In this document: one piece after another, positions 42,146-50,274 of the stretch
Layout: every line of letters begins with the position of its first letter
Numbering within the stretch: position 1 is the first letter of the stretch
Assembly (NCBI RefSeq): GCF_011764585.1
Contig: NZ_AP022853.1
Coordinates: forward strand, 3,753,501-3,817,500
Origin: Sulfurimicrobium lacus
Lineage (GTDB): Bacteria > Pseudomonadota > Gammaproteobacteria > Burkholderiales > Sulfuricellaceae
Length of the DNA stretch: 64,000 bases
Reading direction: 5' to 3'
Made by a program: the position numbers and the translations under genes
The notes under the pieces: generated by a model
Database searches by the model: none
Seen by the model: only the letters and a program-made list of their open reading frames with translations
Told to the model about the DNA's origin: nothing

Positions 42146-42820
42146 ATGCGCATCCTGATTGCCGAAGACGATGAAGTGCTGGCCGACGGCCTGTGCCGCT
42201 CCATGTCGCGCAACGGCTATGCCGTCGATTGCGTCGGCGACGGGATGGACGCGGACCTGATGCTCAAGGGAGATCAGCCCTTCAACCTGGTGATCCTCGA
42301 CCTCGGCCTGCCGCGCCTGGATGGACTGTGCGTGTTGCGCAACCTGCGCGAACGCAACCAGCAGGTCCCGGTCATCATCCTGACTGCCCGGGACGGGGTG
42401 GCGGACCGGGTCAAGGGTCTCGACCTGGGCGCGGACGATTACCTGGTCAAGCCGTTCTGCCTGCCGGAGCTCGAAGCGCGCGTGCGCGCCCTGATGCGAC
42501 GCGGCCAGTGCGGCGTGAATCCGGTGTTCTCCTGCGGCACGCTGAGCTTCGACAGCGTGGGGCGCCGCGCCGCCATCAACGGCGAGTCGCTGGAGCTGAC
42601 CACGCGCGAGACGGGCGTACTGGAGGCATTGATGTCGCACACCGGCTGGGTGGTCAGCAAGGACCAGCTCCTGGAGCACCTTTACAGCTATGCCGAGGAG
42701 GCAAGCGCCAACGCCATCGAGGTCTACATCCACCGCCTGCGCAAGAAAATCGAGGTCGCGGGCGTGACGATTCGCAATATCCGCGGACTCGGCTACGTTA
42801 TCGACAAGGTTTCCCCCTAG
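42146..42820 (+). CDS. OmpR-type response regulator (TctD-like)
   Basis: 224 residues. The receiver has IAEDDEVLADGL, the phospho-acceptor Asp in LVILDLGLPRLDG (about residue 51), and Lys in YLVKPFCLPE. The winged-helix output domain reads ELTTRETGVLEALM to NAIEVYIHRLRKKIE. It is paired with the histidine kinase 32 bp downstream and divergent from the DUF485-actP operon (121-bp gap). Control of carboxylate transport is therefore plausible. Its TAG stop lies in a perfect palindrome. Confidence 0.94.
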   Translation: MRILIAEDDEVLADGLCRSMSRNGYAVDCVGDGMDADLMLKGDQPFNLVILDLGLPRLDGLCVLRNLRERNQQVPVIILTARDGVADRVKGLDLGADDYLVKPFCLPELEARVRALMRRGQCGVNPVFSCGTLSFDSVGRRAAINGESLELTTRETGVLEALMSHTGWVVSKDQLLEHLYSYAEEASANAIEVYIHRLRKKIEVAGVTIRNIRGLGYVIDKVSP

Positions 42821-42841
42821 GGCGTGTTAACACGCCCTAGG
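42816..42841. repeat. Perfect 26-bp palindrome overlapping a stop codon
   Basis: Half-site CCTAGGGCGTGTT is followed by its exact reverse complement with no spacer; the centre is GTTAAC. The TAG at 42818-42820 is the stop of the response regulator. No T-tract follows. A shortened copy is at 31696-31714, also on a TAG stop. Confidence 0.8.
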
Positions 42842-42852
42842 CACCCTGCAGA

Positions 42853-44250
42853 ATGATCACGATGGAAGACGAAGTTCTTTCCCTGCACGACCGCCTCATG
42901 AACTGGCTGCTGACGCCGCTGTTCCTGCTGTGGCTGTTCAGCACGGTGGCGGGCTACGTAGCCACCCTGAACTACGCCAGCCAGCCTTACGACCGGGCGC
43001 TGCTGGAACGGGCACAATCGCTGGCAGCGCAAATGAAGCTGGGCAGCGGCCGGGAGCGCCTCGATGTCACACCGACGCTTCCCGCTGGCGGCGCCCCCGG
43101 CGAACAGGACCGCATGTATTACAGTGTCAGCAATGAGGAGGGGCGGATGCTGGTCGGCAACGCAGACTTGGCACGCCCCATCTCATACCGCGGCGGCAAA
43201 ACGGGTCCGCTGTTCAGCAACACGGAGCATGGCGGGGAAAAAACCCGCATGGTGAGCCTGGTTTACCCCGGCCCGCCCGGTTCGCCGTCTTTCCAGCTGC
43301 ATATGTCGGAAACCACGCATCAGCGCCAGGCCAGCATCCGCGGCATTTTCGCCAACATCGTGATCCCCCAGCTGCTGCTGATCGTGATCGCGGTGGGCGC
43401 CGTATGGTATGCGCTCAAGCAGGGGCTGGAGCCCCTGGAACGATTGCGGCAGGACGTCACGCTGCGGCACCGCGACGATCTGAGCCGGCTGGATGAAACC
43501 CAGGCACCGGCGGAAGTGCGCCCGCTGATCAACGCCGTGAACGACCTGCTGGAGCGCTTGAAGCAGGTGATGCTGGCGCAGCAGCGCTTCGTCGCCGATG
43601 CCGCTCACCAGCTGCGCACCCCTTTTGCCGGACTGAAAACCCAGACCGAGCTGGCGTTGCGGGAGACGGAACCGGAGCGCAAGCAGTACGCGCTGCAACA
43701 GATACTCACCAGCGCCAAGCGCGGCAATCACCTGGTAAACCAGCTCCTGGCGCTGGCGCGCAACGAACCGGGGGGCCAGGGCGCCGAAACCTTCGCACCG
43801 CTCGACCTCAACCGCCTGGCTCAGGAGTGCACCGTGAACTGGGTGCCCATGGCACTGGAAAAGGGGATGGACCTCGGTTTCGAGGGCATTTCCCAGGTCG
43901 CACCCTTGCGTGGCGACGCCGCGAGCCTGACCGAAATGCTCGGCAACCTGATCGACAATGCAATTCGTTACACCCAGGCGGGCGGACAGGTCACGGTAAG
44001 CGTGGATTACGAGCACGGCGGAGCGGTGCTGCGCGTAGTCGATAACGGCCCTGGCATCGCGCCTCCCCACCGCGAGCGGGTTTTCGAGCGCTTTTACCGC
44101 GTGCTCGGCAGCGGTCAGAGCGGCAGCGGGATTGGCCTCGCCATCGTGGCGGAAGTGGCGAAACGCCACGGCGCCACGATCACGCTGAACGCTGGGCCGC
44201 ACGACAAAGGGACGCTGGTTACCATCCGCTTTCCGCATCACGGCACTTAA
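42853..44250 (+). CDS. Sensor histidine kinase (TctE-like)
   Basis: 465 residues. An N-terminal membrane segment (LLTPLFLLWLFSTVAGYV), a periplasmic sensor of about 125 residues of the 2CSK_N type, and a second membrane segment (IVIPQLLLIVIAVGAVWYAL) come first. A HAMP-like linker, the H-box VADAAHQLRTPFAGLKTQ, the N-box EMLGNLIDNAIRYT and G-boxes VDNGPGIAPPHRERVFERFYR and GSGIGLAIV follow. The sensor type is that of TctE, which responds to tricarboxylates; the ligand here is unknown. Its stop overlaps the convergent DUF294 gene by 4 bp. Confidence 0.93.
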   Translation: MITMEDEVLSLHDRLMNWLLTPLFLLWLFSTVAGYVATLNYASQPYDRALLERAQSLAAQMKLGSGRERLDVTPTLPAGGAPGEQDRMYYSVSNEEGRMLVGNADLARPISYRGGKTGPLFSNTEHGGEKTRMVSLVYPGPPGSPSFQLHMSETTHQRQASIRGIFANIVIPQLLLIVIAVGAVWYALKQGLEPLERLRQDVTLRHRDDLSRLDETQAPAEVRPLINAVNDLLERLKQVMLAQQRFVADAAHQLRTPFAGLKTQTELALRETEPERKQYALQQILTSAKRGNHLVNQLLALARNEPGGQGAETFAPLDLNRLAQECTVNWVPMALEKGMDLGFEGISQVAPLRGDAASLTEMLGNLIDNAIRYTQAGGQVTVSVDYEHGGAVLRVVDNGPGIAPPHRERVFERFYRVLGSGQSGSGIGLAIVAEVAKRHGATITLNAGPHDKGTLVTIRFPHHGT

Positions 44251-46148
44251 AAAGAGAAATATTTCTCCATCACCGCCTGCAGCTTGCGCGCCTGGCGGAA
44301 AGCCTCCTTGAGAATGCGCCGGTCGAGGTTGTTGAGCTTGTCCGGGTCAACCCGGTTGGACAGCGCCGCGCCCGCTTCGCACTGCTCGTGCTGCAGGCGC
44401 AGGCGCAACAGCTGGAGATAGAGAAAGGCCTCGATCCAGCCCTCCACGTCGTTCTTTTTCATGTCCCAGGCTTCGCTGCTTGCGCGCAGGCGACGGATGG
44501 TCGAAGTTTCTGCAACGCCGGCGGCCAGGCCGAAGATGCGTGCGGCATCGACAAAGGGCGACACGCCGTTGAGCTTGAGATCCAGCGTGCCGCCGTCCAC
44601 CACGAAATCGCGCACCATTCCCAGCGGCGGACGGTTGCCCAGGGCGTTCTGCACCATGTGCCGCAGGAACAGGCGGTTATCCTTGATTTTGGCGTTGAGC
44701 CACTCACGCAACTCGTATGCCAGCTCATGGCGACCGAACAGCGGGCGGAAGTCGAAGAAAATGGTGGCATTGAGCAAAACCGGCGCATCGCCGCGCTGTA
44801 TCCACTCCGAGAAAGCCCCCTTCCACTCTTCGAGCGACAGGCACCACTTCGGGTTGGAGGCCATCACCTGGCCCTTGCACAGCGGAAAGCCGCAGGCGTC
44901 CAGCGCCGCGTTGATACGCTCGGCCAGCGGCAATAGCGTGCGGCGGATTTCTTCCGCCGTCGCACCCTCCGGGACGCTGAAGATGATCCCGTTGTCCTGG
45001 TCGGTGTTGAGCGTCTGTTCGTAGCGCCCTTCGCTGCCCAGCGCCAGCCAGCACACGCCCAGTTCACACAGTTCGCTGTGGCTGATGCCCTGGGCCTGGC
45101 ATTCCAACTCGATCAGGCGCTGGGTGAGCAGGTCGTTGAGGGTGGAGATGAACTGGGTGAGCTGTTCCGCCGCGACCCCTTGGGCGAGCATGTTGTGGGC
45201 GAGCTGGCGGATGTCCTGGGCGCTCTGCTTGAGCTGTTCGAGGCCCTGGCTGTTGCGGATGGCGCTGCTGATTTGCCTGAGGCCGACGCGCTGCAGGGTG
45301 AAAAGGTCCTTTTCCGAAATGATGCCGACGAGCTTGTGCTGGTCGGTGACCAGCACGTGTCGGATGCCGTCGCGGACCATGGCAAGGGCGGCTTCATAGG
45401 CAAGAGTCTGAGGCGGCAGCGTGGTGAGCCGCGTGCTCATGATGCCGATGATGGGTTGCGCGAGGTCGGCGCCGGGCAGGGCGACGCGGTTGAGGACGTC
45501 GTGCAGGGTGAAAATGCCGACCGGGGTGTTGTTCTCTACGGCGATCATGGCGCCGATGCCGAGGTCATGCAGGGTTTGCAGGACGTCCCGGATGGGGGTG
45601 TCGGGAGAACAAGTGACGGGCTCGCGCCGGATGATGGCGCTGAGGGGGCTGTTCATCGATTGCTGCGTGCTGCTGGTCTGGGCGTACTGGGCCTGGATGA
45701 TGTGTTTGGACTGCTCCAGCAGGTTGGCGATGCGCCGGGTGCAGAAGTCGTGGAAGGCCTCGCTGCGGTGGGTGAGCTGGTGAAAATCCTCGACGCCCAG
45801 TTCGTAGCAGAACAGGTCTTCGCCGGCTCGGTAGGTGCTGGTAACGGGACGTTTGGAAAGCAGCGCGCCGAGTGGGAAGCATTCGCCTTCGTGCAGTTCG
45901 AGCCAGGCTGTATCTTCCTGTGCCTGCACGACACCCTGTTCGCCCAGGACTACGCCTTGTTTGATGATGAAAAATTTATGCGCATCGCCCTGTTCGGGTG
46001 AGAGCACTACCTCGCCCTTGGCGTAGTAGCCGACCTCCAGGCGCGCGCTCAGCCACTCCAGGTCCCCTCGCTCCATGCGGTCGAACGGCGCATGGCGGCG
46101 AAGATGCTCGGCGGTGGCCTGAATGAGTGTGTTGTTTTCCGCTGCCAT
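44247..46148 (-). CDS. cNMP-binding / CBS-pair / DUF294 nucleotidyltransferase-like protein
   Basis: 633 residues. A cyclic-nucleotide-binding fold lies at about 15-140 and a CBS-domain pair at about 165-290 (IRREPVTCSPDTPIRDVL, GIFTLHDVLNRV, GIISEKDLF). A DUF294 putative nucleotidyltransferase at about 340-480 has the signature LALGSEGRYEQTLNTDQDNG, and a helical DUF294_C domain ends it. By analogy with GlnD-like enzymes it may modify a protein in response to nucleotide levels. It commonly neighbours SSS symporters and DnaQ-like exonucleases (recall). The target is unknown. Confidence 0.92.
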   Translation of the reverse strand: MAAENNTLIQATAEHLRRHAPFDRMERGDLEWLSARLEVGYYAKGEVVLSPEQGDAHKFFIIKQGVVLGEQGVVQAQEDTAWLELHEGECFPLGALLSKRPVTSTYRAGEDLFCYELGVEDFHQLTHRSEAFHDFCTRRIANLLEQSKHIIQAQYAQTSSTQQSMNSPLSAIIRREPVTCSPDTPIRDVLQTLHDLGIGAMIAVENNTPVGIFTLHDVLNRVALPGADLAQPIIGIMSTRLTTLPPQTLAYEAALAMVRDGIRHVLVTDQHKLVGIISEKDLFTLQRVGLRQISSAIRNSQGLEQLKQSAQDIRQLAHNMLAQGVAAEQLTQFISTLNDLLTQRLIELECQAQGISHSELCELGVCWLALGSEGRYEQTLNTDQDNGIIFSVPEGATAEEIRRTLLPLAERINAALDACGFPLCKGQVMASNPKWCLSLEEWKGAFSEWIQRGDAPVLLNATIFFDFRPLFGRHELAYELREWLNAKIKDNRLFLRHMVQNALGNRPPLGMVRDFVVDGGTLDLKLNGVSPFVDAARIFGLAAGVAETSTIRRLRASSEAWDMKKNDVEGWIEAFLYLQLLRLRLQHEQCEAGAALSNRVDPDKLNNLDRRILKEAFRQARKLQAVMEKYFSF

Positions 46149-46177
46149 GATTCCTCCGCTGTTTTCGTACCTAAAGC

Positions 46178-47236
46178 TCAGGACAGCTTGATGCGCAGCG
46201 CCAGATCGGTGCGCGAATCCGCGTTGCGCAACGCATCTTCATAGCTGATCCGCCCACCTTTATAAAGCTTGAAGAGGCTTTCGTCGAAAACCTGCATGCC
46301 TTCTTCGATGCCTTTCTTCATCGCCTCTTTCAATACGTCAACCTTGCCGTTCTGGATCAGTTCGGAAACATAAGCCGACTGCAGAAGCACCCCCGTTGCC
46401 AGCGCCTGCTTGCCGTTGGTGCCGGGCAACAAGCGCTGTGCAATCACACCCTTCAGATTGAGAGACAAATCGAGCAAGACCTGACGACGGATATCTTCGG
46501 GGAAATAATTGATAATGCGCTCAATCGCCTGATTCGCGTTGTTGGAGTGCATGGTGGAGATGCACAGCACGCCGGCTTCCGCGTACATGATCGCATGCTG
46601 CGCGGTCTCCCGATCTCGGATCTCGCCGATGACGATGACGTCCGGTGCCTCGCGCATCGCGTTGCGCAGGGCATCCCCGAACGACAGCGTGTCCAGCCCG
46701 ACCTCGCGCTGCTCGACCACCGACCTGCCATGCGCGAAACAATATTCGATCGGGTCCTCGATGGTCAGGATATGCCCATCCATGTGCTTGGCACGGTAAT
46801 CGACCATCGCAGCCATGGTTGTGCTTTTCCCGGTCCCGGCTGCCCCCACCATCAGCACCAGCCCTCGCCTGAGCAAGGAAAGCTCGCGCGCCTGCTGCGG
46901 CAAGCCCAGTTCGTCAAACGACGGAATGGTCGATTTGATCTGGCGTATGGCCACCGACACTTCGCCGCGCTGGTAGTAGACGTTCAGGCGGAAACGGCCA
47001 ATGCCGTCGACCGACACCGCAAAGTTGGATTCCTTGGTCTCCTCGAACTCCTTGCTCTGGCGCTTGGTCATGAAGGCGTACGCCAGCGCTTTCGACTCGC
47101 CCGCTTTGAGCGCGGGCATATCGACCGGGCTGGTTACTCCATCGATCTTGATATGCGGGGGGGTCTCGGCCGTCAAAAGCAGATCGGACGCACCTTTGTC
47201 CACCATCAGCTGCAAAAGGCTTCTCGTATCGCTCAT
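46178..47236 (-). CDS. pilU: Twitching motility ATPase PilU
   Basis: An accessory retraction ATPase of type IV pili. 352 residues with Walker A GAAGTGKSTT, an Asp box in ILTIEDPIEY, Walker B VIVIGEIRDRET and a His box in STMHSNNANQA. The C-terminal end YEDALRNADSRTDLALRIKL is typical of PilU rather than PilT. ATG 47236 is chosen because GAGAGGAA precedes it directly. No pilT is present in the window, although pilT usually lies beside pilU. Confidence 0.93.
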   Translation of the reverse strand: MSDTRSLLQLMVDKGASDLLLTAETPPHIKIDGVTSPVDMPALKAGESKALAYAFMTKRQSKEFEETKESNFAVSVDGIGRFRLNVYYQRGEVSVAIRQIKSTIPSFDELGLPQQARELSLLRRGLVLMVGAAGTGKSTTMAAMVDYRAKHMDGHILTIEDPIEYCFAHGRSVVEQREVGLDTLSFGDALRNAMREAPDVIVIGEIRDRETAQHAIMYAEAGVLCISTMHSNNANQAIERIINYFPEDIRRQVLLDLSLNLKGVIAQRLLPGTNGKQALATGVLLQSAYVSELIQNGKVDVLKEAMKKGIEEGMQVFDESLFKLYKGGRISYEDALRNADSRTDLALRIKLS

Positions 47237-47335
47237 TTCCTCTCCCTCCCGTCCCGATTTTAACAATCGGGACGGTTATCGGGTCTGCAAATCCGGTTTG
47301 ATATTGTTCAGCTCACCATACCTGAACAGGCGCAG

Positions 47336-47364
47336 TTGAGTAAAGGCCGGAACCAACGTAAAAT
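47336..47364 (+). promoter_or_regulatory. Probable promoter of tRNA-Gly
   Basis: TTGAGT at 47336-47341, 17 bp, TAAAAT at 47359-47364. The predicted transcription start is a few bases before the mature tRNA at 47374. Confidence 0.6.
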
Positions 47365-47373
47365 CCGGGTCGT

Positions 47374-47447
47374 GCGGGTGTAGCTCAATGGCAGAGCAGA
47401 AGCTTCCCAAGCTTACGACGAGGGTTCGATTCCCTTCACCCGCTCCA
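47374..47447 (+). tRNA. tRNA-Gly(CCC)
   Basis: A full cloverleaf of 74 nt with the CCA encoded. The acceptor stem GCGGGTG/CACCCGC is perfect, the D arm is GCTC/GAGC, the anticodon loop TTCCCAA gives anticodon CCC, and the T arm is GAGGG-TTCGATT-CCCTT. It reads GGG codons. Confidence 0.95.
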
Positions 47448-47617
47448 CTCTTTATTTGACTTCCTCTCCGCCCCCCATTTCAGTTCATTTCACGTTCCAC
47501 AATTTAGCTTTGTCATCGCTTTCGCGACACAAATGTCTTTTTATTAGGTGTAAAATATCGCCTAAATATTTTTCGGTTTCCGAAAGTGTCGGAAACACCC
47601 AGCCGAGGTTGCATCTC

Positions 47618-48616
47618 ATGCCTGTCATCTTGTCGCGCCGTCGCTTCATCACCTTCGCCGCCGCTGCCGCCGGCCTGCCGCTATTGCTCCATACGGTGGG
47701 CGCCCAGGCCAGGCTGGCGCGCTGGGAGGGCACGGCACTGGGCGCCCCGGCTTCCATCCAGCTTTACCATAACGATAAAGCGCAGGCGCAAACCGCCATC
47801 TCCACCGCACTGGACGAACTCAAGCGCCTGGAGGCGATCTTCAGCGTCTACCGCGCGGACAGCGCCATCTCCGCGCTCAATCGCGATGGCGTGCTGGACA
47901 ACGCGCCGCCCGACTTCGTCGCCATGCTGACGCGCGCCCTGTCACTGGCGAAAATCAGCGAAGGCGTCTACGACCCCACCGTGCAACCGCTGTGGCAAAC
48001 CTATTTCCGCCACTTCACCGCGGCCAACCCCGACCCGTCCGGCCCGGCGCAGCACGATATCGCCGCCGCCCTCGCCCGCGTCGACTGGCGCGCGGTGGAA
48101 GTTGACGCTGAAAACAGAAAAGTCCGCTTCGCCCGCCCCGGCATGGGCCTGACGCTCAACAGCGGCGCCCAGGGCTATATCACCGACTGTGTCGCCAACG
48201 TGCTGCGCGCCCAAGGTTTCGCCAACATGCTGGTAGACATGGGCGAGCCGCGCGCGCTCTCGACTAAGCCCGACGGCTCCGCCTGGCGCATCGGCATCGC
48301 CAACCCCGCCGATCCGACCCGCACGGTCGCCACGCTGGAAGTGGTGGACAAATGCGTGTCCACCTCGGGTGGCTACGGCACACTGTTCGACCCCGCCGGC
48401 ACCTTCACCCACCTGATCGACACCCGCACCGGCCGCACTGCGCCGGCGCTGCTGGGGGTATCGGTGGTGGCCAATAGCGGCAGCATCGCCGACGGGCTGT
48501 CCACCGCCATGCTGATGGCCCCGGTCGAGCGCCGCCAGGCCATCCTCCGTGCCGCCGGCGGCATCAAGGCCATTTACGTGAGCCCCGAGGGCGTGGTCTC
48601 CACGGTGGAAGCCTGA
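47618..48616 (+). CDS. apbE: FAD:protein FMN transferase ApbE
   Basis: Attaches FMN covalently to threonine in flavoproteins such as RnfD and RnfG. 332 residues with an N-terminal Tat-like signal (SRRRFITFAAAAAGLPLLL), GTALGAPASIQLY, VDMGEPRALS and the metal-binding C-terminal THLIDTRTGR, all ApbE features. ATG 47618 is chosen because the twin-arginine signal then lies at the N-terminus; in-frame codons extend to 47456. It stands at the head of the rnf operon, whose RnfD and RnfG it presumably flavinylates. Confidence 0.94.
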   Translation: MPVILSRRRFITFAAAAAGLPLLLHTVGAQARLARWEGTALGAPASIQLYHNDKAQAQTAISTALDELKRLEAIFSVYRADSAISALNRDGVLDNAPPDFVAMLTRALSLAKISEGVYDPTVQPLWQTYFRHFTAANPDPSGPAQHDIAAALARVDWRAVEVDAENRKVRFARPGMGLTLNSGAQGYITDCVANVLRAQGFANMLVDMGEPRALSTKPDGSAWRIGIANPADPTRTVATLEVVDKCVSTSGGYGTLFDPAGTFTHLIDTRTGRTAPALLGVSVVANSGSIADGLSTAMLMAPVERRQAILRAAGGIKAIYVSPEGVVSTVEA

Positions 48617-48618
48617 AC

Positions 48619-49122
48619 GTGAACGTGCCGACCGACGACAACCTGGACTTCAGCGCGCCCGCCATGGTGGAAGGCTTTGCCACCGTGGTGGCGGTGGACG
48701 GCGGCATGGCCTGGCTCGAACCCGAGCAGACCGGCAGTTGCGGCAGCTGCGCTTCCTCCTCGGCCTGCGGTGCCAAGGGCATCGGCACCGCGGCCAGCCG
48801 ACTCGAAGCGCGCCGCTTCCAACTCGACAACCACGCCGGCCTGGCCGTCGGCGAGCGCGTAGTGGTCGGCATCCGCGAGCATGCGCTGGTCAAGGCTTCG
48901 CTCACCGCCTACGCCATTCCGCTCGCTGCCATGCTGGGCGCCGGCGCACTGGCGCAATGGGCCGCCGACAGCGACGGCATCACCATGGCGGCCATGGTCG
49001 CCGGGCTGCTGATCGGCCTCGGCCTCGCGCGCCTGAGCGCCAGTCGCCTGTCTTCCCGGGGCGATCTCGCCCCCCGCTTCCTGCGCCGCGCCAATGTGGG
49101 CGTGGTGTGTAAAATCAGTTAA
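48619..49122 (+). CDS. rseC: RseC/MucC-family membrane protein
   Basis: 167 residues from GTG 48619. A cysteine motif C-x2-C-x5-C in GSCGSCASSSACG sits near the N-terminus, followed by two membrane segments (AYAIPLAAMLGAGALAQWA and GITMAAMVAGLLIGLGLARL). RseC proteins are tied to sigma-E control and to Rnf/SoxR-reducing complexes. Here the gene is within 2 bp of apbE and just before rnfA, so a role with Rnf is likely. The ATG at 48664 (MVEGFATVV) matches the usual family start. Confidence 0.9.
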   Translation: MNVPTDDNLDFSAPAMVEGFATVVAVDGGMAWLEPEQTGSCGSCASSSACGAKGIGTAASRLEARRFQLDNHAGLAVGERVVVGIREHALVKASLTAYAIPLAAMLGAGALAQWAADSDGITMAAMVAGLLIGLGLARLSASRLSSRGDLAPRFLRRANVGVVCKIS

Positions 49123-49132
49123 AGGCCTGGGC

Positions 49133-49714
49133 ATGAAAGAATACGTACTTCTGATGGTGAGCGCGGCGCTGGTCAACAACGTCATCCTGGCCCGCTTCCT
49201 CGGCCTGTGCTCGTTCATGGGCGTGACCACGCGCATCGATACCGCGGTCGGCATGGGCATGGCGACCACCTTCGTGATCACCGTCTCGTCGATGGCCGAC
49301 TGGGCGGTCGAAACCTACCTGCTCCAGCCTTTCGGCCTGGGCTATTTGCGCACCGTGACCTTCATCCTGGTGATCGCCGCTGCCGTGCAGTTCACCGAGA
49401 TGACGGTAAAGAAAGTGTCGCCGGCCCTGTTCCAGATGCTGGGTATCTATCTGCCGCTCATCACCACCAACTGCGCCGTGCTGGGCGTGGCCCTGCTGCT
49501 GGTCGCGGGCAAGATGACGTTCATCGGCAGTACCTTGTTCGCCTTCGCCTCATCCGTCGGCTACACCCTGGTGATGGTGATTTTCGCCGGGCTGCGCGAG
49601 CGCTTGGCGCTGGCCGAAGTGCCGCGCCTGTTCGCCGGCCCGCCGATCGGTTTTATCGTCGCCAGCCTGCTGGCGCTGGCGTTCATGGGTTTTTCCGGCA
49701 TGAGTACGAGCTGA
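49133..49714 (+). CDS. rnfA: Rnf complex subunit A
   Basis: An integral membrane subunit of the Rnf ferredoxin:NAD oxidoreductase. 193 residues and six membrane segments, with the family's LVNNVILARFLGLCSFMGV at the N-terminus, its inverted-topology partner TNCAVLGVALL, and FIVASLLALAFMGFSGM at the end. The conserved Cys in each half bind an intramembrane [2Fe-2S] cluster shared with RnfE (family knowledge). ATG 49133 has AAAGG upstream. Confidence 0.96.
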   Translation: MKEYVLLMVSAALVNNVILARFLGLCSFMGVTTRIDTAVGMGMATTFVITVSSMADWAVETYLLQPFGLGYLRTVTFILVIAAAVQFTEMTVKKVSPALFQMLGIYLPLITTNCAVLGVALLLVAGKMTFIGSTLFAFASSVGYTLVMVIFAGLRERLALAEVPRLFAGPPIGFIVASLLALAFMGFSGMSTS

Positions 49715-49725
49715 GGAGTATCTAA

Positions 49726-50265
49726 ATGTTGATTGCAGTAGGTAGTCTTACGGTAATGGGCATCGCCCTGGGCGGCATACTCGGTGCGGCGGCGCGCTTC
49801 CTCGCGGTGGAGGAAAATCCGCTGGAAGAGGAGCTGAAAGCCATGCTGCCCGGCTCTCAGTGCGGCCAGTGCGGCTATGTCGGCTGCGGCCAGGCGGCAG
49901 CCGCACTGGCCAAGGACGAGGCTCCGGTGACCCTGTGCCCCCCCGGCGGCAGGGCGGTGGCCGAGGCGCTGGCCAAGAAGCTGGGCGTCACCGCCGATCT
50001 CTCCGAGCACGAGGAAAAGGTGCCGCAATACGCGGTGGTGCGCGAGGAGTTCTGCGTCGGCTGCACGCTGTGCATCAAGGAATGCTCGGTGGACGCGATC
50101 GTCGGCGCCAACAAGCTGATGCACTCGGTGATCGTCGAAGCCTGTCATGGCTGCGGCAAATGCGTCAAGGTCTGCCCCACCGAGGCGATCGAAATGCGTA
50201 ACGTAGCGGAAACGCTGGGCACCTGGCATTGGGCCAAGCCCGAAGCCGAACACGTGTTGCACTAG
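49726..50265 (+). CDS. rnfB: Rnf complex subunit B (iron-sulfur)
   Basis: 179 residues. An N-terminal membrane anchor (AVGSLTVMGIALGGILGAAARFLAV) precedes a 4Fe-4S module (SQCGQCGYVGCGQ, with a later Cys in LCPPGG). Two ferredoxin-type clusters follow, CVGCTLCIKECSVDAI and CHGCGKCVKVCPTEAI. RnfB receives electrons from or passes them to ferredoxin. It follows rnfA by 11 bp. Confidence 0.96.
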   Translation: MLIAVGSLTVMGIALGGILGAAARFLAVEENPLEEELKAMLPGSQCGQCGYVGCGQAAAALAKDEAPVTLCPPGGRAVAEALAKKLGVTADLSEHEEKVPQYAVVREEFCVGCTLCIKECSVDAIVGANKLMHSVIVEACHGCGKCVKVCPTEAIEMRNVAETLGTWHWAKPEAEHVLH

Positions 50266-50274
50266 AGGTTGAAG

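Noticed and set aside
47374-47447. tRNA-Gly as an attachment site for an integrated element
   Set aside because: No integrase, no direct repeat of the tRNA 3' end and no foreign-looking genes are seen on either side; housekeeping-type genes follow.
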